Shown piece after piece: positions 56,182 to 64,000 of a stretch of DNA of 64,000 nt. A program made the translations under genes and the position numbers. This stretch comes from Nitrospira sp. CR1.3. GTDB taxonomy: Bacteria > Nitrospirota > Nitrospiria > Nitrospirales > Nitrospiraceae. Position 1 is the stretch's first letter. Every line of letters starts with the position of its first letter. Where the stretch lies: contig WIAH01000019.1 in NCBI GenBank assembly GCA_014055525.1, positions 1 through 64,000 of the forward strand, read 5' to 3'. The notes beneath the pieces are model-generated. The model saw only the letters and a program-made list of their open reading frames with translations, was not told the DNA's origin and did no database searches.

Positions 56182-58851
56182 ATGGCTAATACCACTACAG
56201 AGACAGTCCGGCTCACGATTGACGGCATCCCCGTTACAGTGCCCAAGGGCACGCTCGTGATCGAAGCAGCGCGCCGGGTCGGCGTCATGGTTCCGCATTT
56301 CTGTTATCACCCCAAATTGAAGCCGGACGCCAACTGCCGCATGTGCCTGGTGGAGGTCGAGAAGATGCCCAAGTTGCAGACCTCCTGCAGTACGGTCGCG
56401 ACCGAGGGTATGGCCGTTCGCACAGCGACGACGGTGGTGAACGACGCGCATAAGTCGGTCCTCGAATTCATTCTGGCGAACCACCCGCTGGACTGCCCGG
56501 TCTGCGATCAAGGCGGCCGCTGCGACCTCCAGGATTTTTCGCATCAGTACACGGCCACCTCCAGCCGGTTCACCGAAACGAAGCGCATTTTTCAAAAAGA
56601 ATACTTCAGCCCGCTCATCGAAACGCAGATGAACCGTTGCGTTCAATGCCTGCGTTGCGTCCGCTATTGCGACGAAGTGATGGACGTCAAAGCGCTGGCG
56701 CCGTCCGGCCGCGGCACCATGACGGAAATCAAATCGTTCGCCGCGCATCCTCTCGATTGCGAATTCTGCGGCGGGTGCGTGCAGATCTGCCCGGTGGGCG
56801 CCATTACCAGTCGGTTGTCGATGTACGAGTACCGCCCCTGGATGCTCAAACGCGCCGACACGATCTGCCACTACTGTGGAGACGGGTGCCAGATCACGGT
56901 CCAGACCAAGGACAACGACCTCATTGAAGTCATGTCGGCCCACGGATCCGGCCGCAACAACGGCGATCTCTGCGCCAGGGGTTTCTTCGGATTCCACGCA
57001 GCCAGCCACCCTGAACGATTGACAAGACCGCTGATCAGACGGGATGGAACTTTGGTCGAAGCGACCTGGGAAGAGGCCCTGGAAAGGACGGCGGAACAGA
57101 TCGCGCAGGTAAAGAACGCCCACGGCCCACGGGCGTTCGGAGGGTTGATCTCCGGCCGCCTGACCAATGAGGAACTGTATTTATTTCAAAAGTTCATGCG
57201 ACTCGCCATCGGGACGAACAACCTGGACAGCAGCGCGCGATATGGACAGCTTAACGCGGTACAGGCCATGCGCAGGGTGCAAGGCACCCACCGCTGGACG
57301 ATCGCCTTCGAAGACATCAGCCAGGCCGACGTCCTGTTGCTGATCGGAACGAACATCACGGAAACCAATCCGATCACCGGGCTCAACGTGAAAGAAGCGG
57401 TGAAGAAACACCACGCCACGCTATCGACCATTGATTCGATGCAGCCTGCAATCGGGACGATCAGCAATATCGCCAATTTATCTCATCAGCATGTCTGTGT
57501 GGCGCCGGAACAGTTCGGGACAGCCGTCCTCGCACTCCTCAAAGCTGTGGTCGAAGGCCGCCATGTCGATCAGAACTTGAGCAGACAGGCTCCAGACTAT
57601 GTTTCCACAATCTCCCGAGCAGTCGAACAACTGTCGTGGCAGGACCTGACGGCCGACACGGGAGCATCACGGGAGCAATTCGTCGAGATGGCGGAGAGTC
57701 TCAGCAAGGGACGCCGCGTGGTCATCCTTGCCGGCCAGGAACTCTTGCGAAGTGCTGGAGGTTATCATGCCAGCCTCAATCTCCTGGATCTGCTCCTGCT
57801 TTTGGGGAAACTGACCACTCCTGGTTGCGGCTTCGCACCCCTCGCAGAAGAAAACAACGATCAAGGCGCAGTGGAAATGGGAGCCGTTGCAGAATTCCTT
57901 CCAGGAGCCTGCGATCTCTCGGACCAGGAAGCACGGACCAGAATCGCCCAGGCATGGAAGGGACCGTTGCCCAGCGAAGCCGGGGTCACACTGATGGACA
58001 TGATTGATCAGGCAAAGGTCGGTCAGCTCAAGGGCATGGTGGTTGTCGGGGAGAATCCGGTGGGCAGCCTTCCCGCTCATCTCGGAGTGAAGGAAGCCTT
58101 TCAGAAGCTGGATTTCCTTGTCTGCCAGGAGCTGTTCCTCACGGAAACTGCAGCGTTGGCCCATGTCGTGTTGCCCGCTGCGTCCGCGCTGGAGAAAGCC
58201 GGTACCTTCACGAACTCAGAGGGTCACGTCCAAGCTGTCCGTCCGGCGATCGAACCGATCGGCGAGAGCCGTCCGGATTGGGAAATCCTCTCGGCGCTTT
58301 CGGTGCTTCTCGGCGCGGAGCTGGATTACGCGGACGCCAAGGACCTGTTGAAGGAAATTCGTGGCATCATCCCCGGATACGGACTTTTGGGCCCTGCCCC
58401 CGTTCCACCCAAGGTGGATCAACAAACCCTTACTCGATACATCACGGAGGGGTTTCACCAGGACCTCGCAGGTCGGTATACTTTACCCCCCCGATCGGAA
58501 CGCCAGACAGGTACGATCCGCCTCGGACTCGTTCAGAGCCTGTTCCATTCGGGAAAATTTTCCACCCGTTCGAAAGGATTGGTCCAGCTTGAAGCGGGTG
58601 GGACACTGCGACTGAACCCCATTGATGCGGCTAAACTGGGGGTAACAGACGGCGACCGTGTCAGGCTTTTCAATGGACGGGGGGAGTTCACCACAACCGT
58701 GAAACTCGTGGAGCGTGTCCCCCAAGGCTCTGCCTGGTTTCCCGATCACTTCGCTCAGGATGTGACCAGGCTATTTGATGTCGCAATTGACCGCGACACC
58801 AAAGTTCCGTCGTTCCGAAGGGCGTCCGTTTCGATCGCCAAAATTTCGTGA
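56182..58851 (+). CDS. nuoG: NADH-quinone oxidoreductase subunit G
   Basis: 889-aa iron-sulfur subunit. It has an N-terminal [2Fe-2S] domain (FCYHPKLKPDANCRMCLVEV), the His-ligated N5 segment (HPLDCPVCDQGGRCDLQDF), a pair of [4Fe-4S] segments (CVQCLRCVRYC, CEFCGGCVQICPVG), then CHYCGDGCQITVQTKDN ... GDLCARG, the extra N7 cluster of the long molybdopterin-type NuoG. The large C-terminal part is the molybdopterin-oxidoreductase fold without an active cofactor, typical for NuoG. Presence of N7 ligands places it with E. coli/Thermus-type subunits. Confidence 0.95.
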   Translation: MANTTTETVRLTIDGIPVTVPKGTLVIEAARRVGVMVPHFCYHPKLKPDANCRMCLVEVEKMPKLQTSCSTVATEGMAVRTATTVVNDAHKSVLEFILANHPLDCPVCDQGGRCDLQDFSHQYTATSSRFTETKRIFQKEYFSPLIETQMNRCVQCLRCVRYCDEVMDVKALAPSGRGTMTEIKSFAAHPLDCEFCGGCVQICPVGAITSRLSMYEYRPWMLKRADTICHYCGDGCQITVQTKDNDLIEVMSAHGSGRNNGDLCARGFFGFHAASHPERLTRPLIRRDGTLVEATWEEALERTAEQIAQVKNAHGPRAFGGLISGRLTNEELYLFQKFMRLAIGTNNLDSSARYGQLNAVQAMRRVQGTHRWTIAFEDISQADVLLLIGTNITETNPITGLNVKEAVKKHHATLSTIDSMQPAIGTISNIANLSHQHVCVAPEQFGTAVLALLKAVVEGRHVDQNLSRQAPDYVSTISRAVEQLSWQDLTADTGASREQFVEMAESLSKGRRVVILAGQELLRSAGGYHASLNLLDLLLLLGKLTTPGCGFAPLAEENNDQGAVEMGAVAEFLPGACDLSDQEARTRIAQAWKGPLPSEAGVTLMDMIDQAKVGQLKGMVVVGENPVGSLPAHLGVKEAFQKLDFLVCQELFLTETAALAHVVLPAASALEKAGTFTNSEGHVQAVRPAIEPIGESRPDWEILSALSVLLGAELDYADAKDLLKEIRGIIPGYGLLGPAPVPPKVDQQTLTRYITEGFHQDLAGRYTLPPRSERQTGTIRLGLVQSLFHSGKFSTRSKGLVQLEAGGTLRLNPIDAAKLGVTDGDRVRLFNGRGEFTTTVKLVERVPQGSAWFPDHFAQDVTRLFDVAIDRDTKVPSFRRASVSIAKIS

Positions 58852-58872
58852 AAGAAGAAAGGGAGCGCCATT

Positions 58873-59946
58873 GTGACTGAACTCAGCCTTCGCCTCGCCA
58901 TCTCAGTCGCCCAGATCGCCGCGGTCATGGGCGTCGTCATGTTGACGGTGATGATCCTGACGCTGGCCGAGCGAAAGGTCCTCGGCTGGATGCAGGACCG
59001 GATGGGTCCGATGGAAGTCGGTCCCTACGGAGTGCTACAACCGATCGCCGACGGCCTGAAGCTCTTCTTCAAGGAAGACATCGTGCCGGCCGGAGCGAAC
59101 AAGTTCATGTTCACGCTCGCGCCCATCCTCGCGATGGTTCCCGCGCTGATCGGCTTTGCCGTAATTCCCTTCGGTCCCAGCCAGCCGTTCGAGTTTTTCG
59201 GGATCACGGTCAAGCCCTTTGTAATCAGCGACATCAACATCGGCATCCTGTACATTCTCGCGTTTACCTCCATCGGCGCTTACGGCATCATCCTCGGAGG
59301 CTGGGCGTCGAACAGCAAGTATTCCCTCCTGGGCGGATTGCGTTCGGCGGCTCAGGTCATCAGCTATGAATTGAACGTCGGCCTTGCGATCGTCGGCGTC
59401 TTGATTCTTGCAGGTTCCCTGAGCCTCGTGAAGATTACCGAAGCGCAGGGAGGCGGGTTCTGGCACTGGTATGTGTTCGCGCTTCCGGCTCCTCAGATCT
59501 TCGCATTCGTGGTCTACGTGATCTCCGCCGTGGCGGAAACCAACCGCGTGCCCTTTGACCTGCCCGAAGCGGAAAGCGAACTGGTCGCCGGGTTTTTTAC
59601 GGAGTACAGCGGCATGCGCTTCGCCTTCTTCTTCATCGCCGAGTACGCCAACATGGTGCTGGTTTCCTGCGTCGCCGCGGCGATGTTCCTGGGAGGATGG
59701 AACGCGCCCTATCCGGGAACGATCCTGGGGCACATGGGGCTGGAGCAGTTCGCCTGGGCCGAGAACATCGCCTGGTTCACCGTCAAGGCTTACGCGTTTC
59801 TGTTCCTCTTTTTCTGGCTGCGCGCCACGCTACCGCGCCTGCGTTATGACCAATTGATGAAATTCGGCTGGAAGGTGATGCTGCCGATCGCGCTCGGGAA
59901 CATCGTCGTCACATCCATTGCCGCGTATTTGTTTCCGAAAGGATGA
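58873..59946 (+). CDS. nuoH: NADH-quinone oxidoreductase subunit H
   Basis: 357-aa membrane subunit with eight helices forming part of the quinone chamber. Motifs: [28 protein letters not shown]-type [15 protein letters not shown], and [20 protein letters not shown] followed by [16 protein letters not shown]. It uses a GTG start with GGGAG 7 nt upstream. Complete. Confidence 0.95.
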   Translation: MTELSLRLAISVAQIAAVMGVVMLTVMILTLAERKVLGWMQDRMGPMEVGPYGVLQPIADGLKLFFKEDIVPAGANKFMFTLAPILAMVPALIGFAVIPFGPSQPFEFFGITVKPFVISDINIGILYILAFTSIGAYGIILGGWASNSKYSLLGGLRSAAQVISYELNVGLAIVGVLILAGSLSLVKITEAQGGGFWHWYVFALPAPQIFAFVVYVISAVAETNRVPFDLPEAESELVAGFFTEYSGMRFAFFFIAEYANMVLVSCVAAAMFLGGWNAPYPGTILGHMGLEQFAWAENIAWFTVKAYAFLFLFFWLRATLPRLRYDQLMKFGWKVMLPIALGNIVVTSIAAYLFPKG

Positions 59947-59948
59947 AT

Positions 59949-60056
59949 TGGTTTATTTGGTTTGTCTGGTTGATTTGGTTTCTTTGGTTAGAGAGCTGGT
60001 TGTAGTCGACCTATGCATCGAATTCAACGAGATTAACTGAACAAACCAGACAAACG
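59949..60056. repeat. Short-word inverted arms in the nuoH-nuoI spacer
   Basis: Left arm 59949-59989 (GGTTTATTTGGTTTGTCTGG repeats) and right arm 60032-60056 (ATTAACTGAACAAACCAGAC) are imperfect complements. The 118-bp spacer is otherwise empty. Confidence 0.5.
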
Positions 60057-60064
60057 GCACGATC

Positions 60065-60604
60065 ATGAAGTTCAAAGAGTGGTTCAAGACCATCATCTTC
60101 TACGAAATTTTCGTAGGGATGAAGGCCACTATGTCACACCTGCTCCGCTACAAACCGATCACCCTGCAGTACCCGCACGAAAAGCGCGCCCTGCCGGATA
60201 ACTATCGCGGCATGCTGGCCCTCCTCCGCTACGACGATGGAACCGAAAAATGCGTGGGCTGCGACCTCTGCGAAGCGGCCTGTCCATCGCGAGTAATCCG
60301 TGTCGTCAGCGCGGAGGTTCCCGGCGAGCCGACCAAGCGTTACTCCAAAGAATATTACATGGACATGACCCGATGCCTCTTCTGCGGCATGTGCGTCGAC
60401 GCCTGTCCGGTCGATGCCCTCGGCATGACCCAGGAATTCGAGTGGGCGGTGTACGATAAGCGGCAGTTGCATCTCAACAAGCAGCAGTTGCTCGCCATCG
60501 GCGACCGGTCTTTCCCGGTGCGTGAGAAGCGGCTGGAGCTGCAGCATCCGAACGTGGCCTTCTTCAACGTCTCGTTCGGACACGTTCCACAGAAACCGAG
60601 CTGA
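60065..60604 (+). CDS. nuoI: NADH-quinone oxidoreductase subunit I
   Basis: 179-aa ferredoxin-type subunit with two [4Fe-4S] clusters, N6a and N6b: KCVGCDLCEAACPSRVIRV and RCLFCGMCVDACPVDALGMT. The amphipathic N-terminal helix (EWFKTIIFYEIFVGM) anchors it to the membrane arm. nuoJ follows after 5 bp. Normal length. Confidence 0.95.
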   Translation: MKFKEWFKTIIFYEIFVGMKATMSHLLRYKPITLQYPHEKRALPDNYRGMLALLRYDDGTEKCVGCDLCEAACPSRVIRVVSAEVPGEPTKRYSKEYYMDMTRCLFCGMCVDACPVDALGMTQEFEWAVYDKRQLHLNKQQLLAIGDRSFPVREKRLELQHPNVAFFNVSFGHVPQKPS

Positions 60605-60609
60605 ACGGC

Positions 60610-61158
60610 ATGGAGTTAATTTTCTTTTTCTATTTCGCCCTCGTCATCGCGCTTGCCTCGGTACTGGTGGTCGCCCTGAGAAATCCCATCTATAGCGCCC
60701 TCTCCCTGTTGATCATGTTTTTTCACGTGGCGGGGCTCTATGTGACCCTGCATGCAGAATTTCTCGCCGCCGTGCAGATTATTGTCTATGCGGGCGCAAT
60801 CCTGGTGCTGTACCTCTTCGTCGTGATGCTGCTCAACCTCAGGCACGACGAACGGTATCACCGGCAGTGGCCCGTCGCCGGACTGATCGGTTTGACACTG
60901 GTCATCGAGGGCCTGGTCTTGGCGATCTTCAGCCGACGCACCGCATCCTCTGGGCCGACATCGACGGAAACGGCGGTGGAAGGACTCGGCAATACAGAAG
61001 CCATCGGCGACGTGCTCTACTCGACCTATCTCTTCCCGTTCGAGGTCGCCTCGTTGATCCTGCTTGTCGCCATGATCGGCGCCATCATTCTCGCGAAAAG
61101 AAACATCGGACAGGATGACGGGTTGCACGTTGCAAATGCGCAAGTTGAAACGCGTTAA
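60610..61158 (+). CDS. nuoJ: NADH-quinone oxidoreductase subunit J
   Basis: 182-aa membrane subunit with five helices; the conserved helix-3 stretch AVQIIVYAGAILVLYLFVVM carries the pi-bulge glycine. The C-terminus is short and polar. It is coupled to nuoI by a 5-bp gap. Normal. Confidence 0.94.
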   Translation: MELIFFFYFALVIALASVLVVALRNPIYSALSLLIMFFHVAGLYVTLHAEFLAAVQIIVYAGAILVLYLFVVMLLNLRHDERYHRQWPVAGLIGLTLVIEGLVLAIFSRRTASSGPTSTETAVEGLGNTEAIGDVLYSTYLFPFEVASLILLVAMIGAIILAKRNIGQDDGLHVANAQVETR

Positions 61159-61212
61159 CTCTGGCGGCGAGAACCGCCGCCTCTCCACTTTCTAACTTTA
61201 TGACTTTCGAAC
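61124..61212. repeat. Short-word inverted arms and GC hairpin at the nuoJ end/nuoK spacer
   Basis: Left words (GTTGCAAATGCGCAAGTTGA, overlapping the nuoJ stop) and right words (CCACTTTCTAACTTTATGAC) are imperfect complements around an inner perfect hairpin GGCGG (61163-61167) / CCGCC (61174-61178). Confidence 0.5.
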
Positions 61213-61225
61213 ATTTCACCAACCG

Positions 61226-61531
61226 ATGACTGTCCCGCTCTCATACTATCTGATGCTCAGCGGCGTGGTGTTCCTGACCGGAGTGGTCGGCGTCCTGATC
61301 CGGCGGAACATCATCATCATTCTCTTGTCCGTGGAACTCATGCTGAACGCGACGAACATCAACTTCGTCGCGTTCTCGGAGTACTTCCACCATGTCGCAG
61401 GGCAGGTCTTCGTCTTTTTTGCCCTGACGGTCGCCGCGGCGGAAGTGGCGGTCGGTCTGGCCATTATCCTTGCGCTCCACCGGACCAAGTCCACGATCAA
61501 CGTGGACGAGTTCCAGCTACTGAGATGGTAA
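61226..61531 (+). CDS. nuoK: NADH-quinone oxidoreductase subunit K
   Basis: 101-aa three-helix proton-channel subunit. [20 protein letters not shown] has the essential helix-2 Glu, and [20 protein letters not shown] has the helix-3 Glu. Normal length. Followed by a 155-bp spacer with a large hairpin. Confidence 0.95.
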   Translation: MTVPLSYYLMLSGVVFLTGVVGVLIRRNIIIILLSVELMLNATNINFVAFSEYFHHVAGQVFVFFALTVAAAEVAVGLAIILALHRTKSTINVDEFQLLRW

Positions 61532-61570
61532 TGCTTCATGGGTAACTGCTCTCGTAACGGTTTGATCATT

Positions 61571-61667
61571 GCGGGTGGCGCCGATCTGGGAGCCCGTCCG
61601 CCCACAGCGGGGTCCCTACACCGGGCGGCGTGCGAGGACGGACGGGCTGATCGGCGACAGGACCCGC
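61571..61667. repeat. Large nested hairpin in the nuoK-nuoL spacer
   Basis: Nested arms: GCGGGT (61571-61576) / ACCCGC (61662-61667); CGCCGATC (61579-61586) / GATCGGCG (61649-61656); AGCCCGTCCG (61591-61600) / CGGACGGGCT (61639-61648); a possible inner CGCCC/GGGCG pair. All listed arms are perfect. It ends 20 nt before the nuoL ATG. Confidence 0.6.
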
Positions 61668-61686
61668 ACGATGGTCTACACCTATC

Positions 61687-63579
61687 ATGACGTACGAACT
61701 TATCCCCCTTCTTCCCTTGGCCTCCTTTCTCATCCTCGGCCTCGGTGGTCGCTGGATCAAGGACAAGGCCCATCTGGTCGCAGTGCCGGCGGTCGTGGTG
61801 TCGTTTCTCCTGTCCGTCCTGGCATTCCTTGATGTCGCCGAGGGACACCATACGACGCTGCGCCTCTATACCTGGCTCACTTCTGGCTCACTCGACCTGC
61901 ACATCGGCTTGACCGTCGACCGGCTCACCGCCGTGATGCTGCTGCTTGTCACCGCCGTCAGCGCGCTCGTTCATATCTATACGATCGGCTATATGCAGGG
62001 GGAACCGGGCTACGCCCGCTTCTTCAGCTACATCGCCCTCTTTACCTTCTCAATGCTCATGCTGGTCCTCGCCGACAATTTTCTCCAGCTCTTCGTGTTC
62101 TGGGAAGCGGTCGGACTTTGTTCCTATCTCCTGATCGGCCACTGGTACGAGCGCCCCTCGGCCTGCTCCGCCGCGACAAAAGCGTTCATCGTAAATCGCG
62201 TGGGAGACTTCGGCTTTCTCCTCGGTCTCCTGCTGGTCTGGACGACGTTCGGCTCGCTCGACTATTCCGATGTCTTCGCAAAGGCCCGCGATTCGGCCGG
62301 GACGATGCTGAATCTGCTTCATCCGCTCGGTGGAAGCTGGGATCTGTCCGCGCTGACCGTCATCTGCCTCCTGCTTTTCACAGGCGCGATCGGTAAATCC
62401 GCACAGGTACCGTTGCACGTCTGGCTGCCGGACGCGATGGAAGGCCCGACGCCGATTTCAGCCCTCATTCACGCGGCGACGATGGTCACCGCCGGCGTGT
62501 TTCTGGTCGCGCGACTGGCCCCGTTGTACGATCTGTCTCCGGCTGCCATGACCGTCGTGGCCGTTGTCGGCGGCTTGACGATGGTGCTCGGCGCGACGAT
62601 CGCGCTTACACAGACCGATATCAAACGTGTGGTGGCCTATTCGACCATGAGCCAGCTCGGCTACATGATGATGGCCTGCGGCCTGGGCGCCTACTCAGCC
62701 GGCATCTATCATCTGCTGACGCACGGCGCGTTCAAAGCCCTGCTGTTTCTCGGATGCGGCTCCGTCATCATTGCGCTGCATCACGAGCAGGACATGCGGC
62801 ATATGGGTGGCCTGAAAAACAAGCTGCCCGTCACCTATTGGACCTTCCTGATCGGTTCGCTGGCCCTCGCGGGGTTTCCCCTGACCGCCGGATTCTTCAG
62901 CAAGGACGAGATCCTCGTTTCCGCATGGGTTTCCGGCCCGCTCGGGCAGGCGCTCGCGGCGTGCGGTTTGCTCACGGCCTTGTTGACGGCCTTCTACAGC
63001 TTTCGATTGGTCTTCGTCACGTTTTGGGGACCGTCTCGCGTCGATCATCATCATGCGGCGCACGTCCATGAACCGACTCAGACCATAACGGTTCCTCTGG
63101 TGATTCTGGCGGTTCTGAGCATCGCGACCGGGTACCTGGGCATTCCAGCTTTTCTGGAACCGATGTTTGCCGCCGGCGACACGACGCATCACGAAAGCGC
63201 CGCAATCGGTGTCATGGTTGTGGCTACCGTGATGGGGCTGCTCGGTATCGTCGGAGCCTACTACCTTTACGTGCTGAACCCGACACTTCCGGACCGTTGG
63301 GCAGAGCGATGGAAGACGGCCTATCAGCTCTCGCTCAACAAATGGTATGTGGACGAAGCCTACGATCGAACGATTGTCCGTCCGACCTTTACCGCCGCAA
63401 CGGACCTCTGGAAGCGTGTTGATGTCGCGGTCATCGATGGTGCGGTGAACGGCATCGGACGGGCCGTCGCCTGGGGAGGCTGGCTCTTGCGGCTCATTCA
63501 AAGCGGACAGGCTCAGCATTATGCGCTGGGCATGGCGCTCGGGGTGGTTGTGATTTTGACCCTGTTCTTGGTCTTCTAG
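61687..63579 (+). CDS. nuoL: NADH-quinone oxidoreductase subunit L
   Basis: 630-aa antiporter-like subunit with about 15-16 helices. The proton-path residues are in FWEAVGLCSYLLIGHWYERP (Glu), GKSAQVPLHVWLPDAMEGPT (Lys region) and HGAFKALLFLGCGS (Lys). The long lateral helix near the C-terminus (residues about 520-590) is present. Normal for NuoL. A TTG-started nuoM follows after 13 bp. Confidence 0.95.
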   Translation: MTYELIPLLPLASFLILGLGGRWIKDKAHLVAVPAVVVSFLLSVLAFLDVAEGHHTTLRLYTWLTSGSLDLHIGLTVDRLTAVMLLLVTAVSALVHIYTIGYMQGEPGYARFFSYIALFTFSMLMLVLADNFLQLFVFWEAVGLCSYLLIGHWYERPSACSAATKAFIVNRVGDFGFLLGLLLVWTTFGSLDYSDVFAKARDSAGTMLNLLHPLGGSWDLSALTVICLLLFTGAIGKSAQVPLHVWLPDAMEGPTPISALIHAATMVTAGVFLVARLAPLYDLSPAAMTVVAVVGGLTMVLGATIALTQTDIKRVVAYSTMSQLGYMMMACGLGAYSAGIYHLLTHGAFKALLFLGCGSVIIALHHEQDMRHMGGLKNKLPVTYWTFLIGSLALAGFPLTAGFFSKDEILVSAWVSGPLGQALAACGLLTALLTAFYSFRLVFVTFWGPSRVDHHHAAHVHEPTQTITVPLVILAVLSIATGYLGIPAFLEPMFAAGDTTHHESAAIGVMVVATVMGLLGIVGAYYLYVLNPTLPDRWAERWKTAYQLSLNKWYVDEAYDRTIVRPTFTAATDLWKRVDVAVIDGAVNGIGRAVAWGGWLLRLIQSGQAQHYALGMALGVVVILTLFLVF

Positions 63580-63592
63580 GGGGAACAGTCAC

Positions 63593-64000
63593 TTGGCGAA
63601 CTCCTTTCCATGGCTCACTGTGCTGGTTTTTCTGCCGCTCGCCGGCGCAGCCACGCTCTGCCTGGTGAAGGATTCGACCGCCCGTTGGATTGCGCTGGCT
63701 GTGACGCTCGCCGATTTCGCGGCAGCGCTTCCCTTGTGGTGGCTGTTCGACCAGCAATCGAGCCAGATGCAGTTCACCGAGCACATCGCCTGGATTACCG
63801 CTCCTCCGATCCACTACAGTCTGGGAGTCGACGGCATCAGCCTGCCGCTCGTGCTCATGACCGCCGCGCTCATGCCGCTCTGCGTTCTGGCCTCCTGGAC
63901 CTCCGTCACCACTCGGGTCAATGGTTTCATGGCAACGCTGCTCGTCATGGAAACCGCCATGCTCGGCGTGTTCGTCGCCCTGGACTTCGTCTTGTTCTAC
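63593..64000 (+). CDS. nuoM: NADH-quinone oxidoreductase subunit M (cut by window edge)
   Basis: 136 codons visible. The start is a TTG at 63593 with GGGGGA 8 nt upstream. Translation begins with a hydrophobic helix (LTVLVFLPLAGAATLCLV) and runs through FTEHIAWITAPPIHYSLGVD, then GISLPLVLMTAALMPLCVL, the NuoM/antiporter pattern. Whether a second nuoM or nuoN follows is outside the window; Nitrospira are known for a two-NuoM complex I. Confidence 0.88.
   Translation, partial: MANSFPWLTVLVFLPLAGAATLCLVKDSTARWIALAVTLADFAAALPLWWLFDQQSSQMQFTEHIAWITAPPIHYSLGVDGISLPLVLMTAALMPLCVLASWTSVTTRVNGFMATLLVMETAMLGVFVALDFVLFY

Noticed and set aside
56035-57123. Open frame antisense to nuoG
   Set aside because: Shadow of nuoG; composition is not protein-like.

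Overview
The window reads as chromosome of a Gram-negative bacterium of moderately high G+C, most likely a Nitrospira-like nitrite oxidiser (phylum Nitrospirota). That placement is inference from the fused nuoCD, the many TonB/FecI/FecR modules and the general gene style; no rRNA, tRNA, nxr or other marker gene lies here. No prophage, intact insertion sequence or CRISPR array was seen.

Layout. (1) 1-6.5 kb, minus strand: a copper/metal export and thiol block with a CusB-like adaptor (cut by the left edge), TolC-type channel, small exported protein, Cu+ P1B-ATPase with three N-terminal metal domains, and a DsbA-like protein. (2) 6.6-8.3 kb: Slp lipoprotein and a TPR protein, convergent over a shared hairpin. 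(3) 8.4-14.5 kb, minus: a TonB-receptor operon (small His/Cys protein, TonB, sialidase-fold protein, TlpA-type thioredoxin, second small His/Cys protein, receptor). (4) 14.7-17.4 kb: secA. (5) 17.7-18.4 kb: vapBC. (6) 18.6-50 kb, almost all minus: an iron island. It holds three FecI/FecR pairs, three STN-containing TonB-dependent receptors, two PepSY membrane proteins, an RND pump, a ZIP transporter, two further TonB proteins, a Fur-family regulator and an operon of five small genes. It is interrupted at 37.8-42.0 kb by two intact toxin-antitoxin pairs, one decayed pair, and cysC with a TPR-sulfotransferase gene. (7) 50.1-64 kb, plus: an NDUFAF7/MidA-type methyltransferase gene, then nuoA-B-CD-E-F-G-H-I-J-K-L-M, with nuoM cut by the right edge.

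How it fits together. The iron island looks Fur-controlled. Four 15-bp 7-1-7 Fur-type palindromes sit upstream of its operons. The most interesting signal is a previously unrecognised (to me) leader RNA found five times. In the sense of the downstream genes it reads GAGGCCA, exactly 16 nt, GAGCCC, then a long GC hairpin. The 16-nt spacer holds a 4-bp stem at fixed positions whose pairs change together between copies. The GC hairpin is followed by a U-rich tract in four of five copies, so it could be an attenuator or regulated terminator. The fifth copy lies between a Com-like zinc-ribbon gene and a receptor gene.

A second theme is intergenic spacers filled with degenerate short-word repeats that form long imperfect inverted arms, present in several nuo spacers and at several other gene boundaries.
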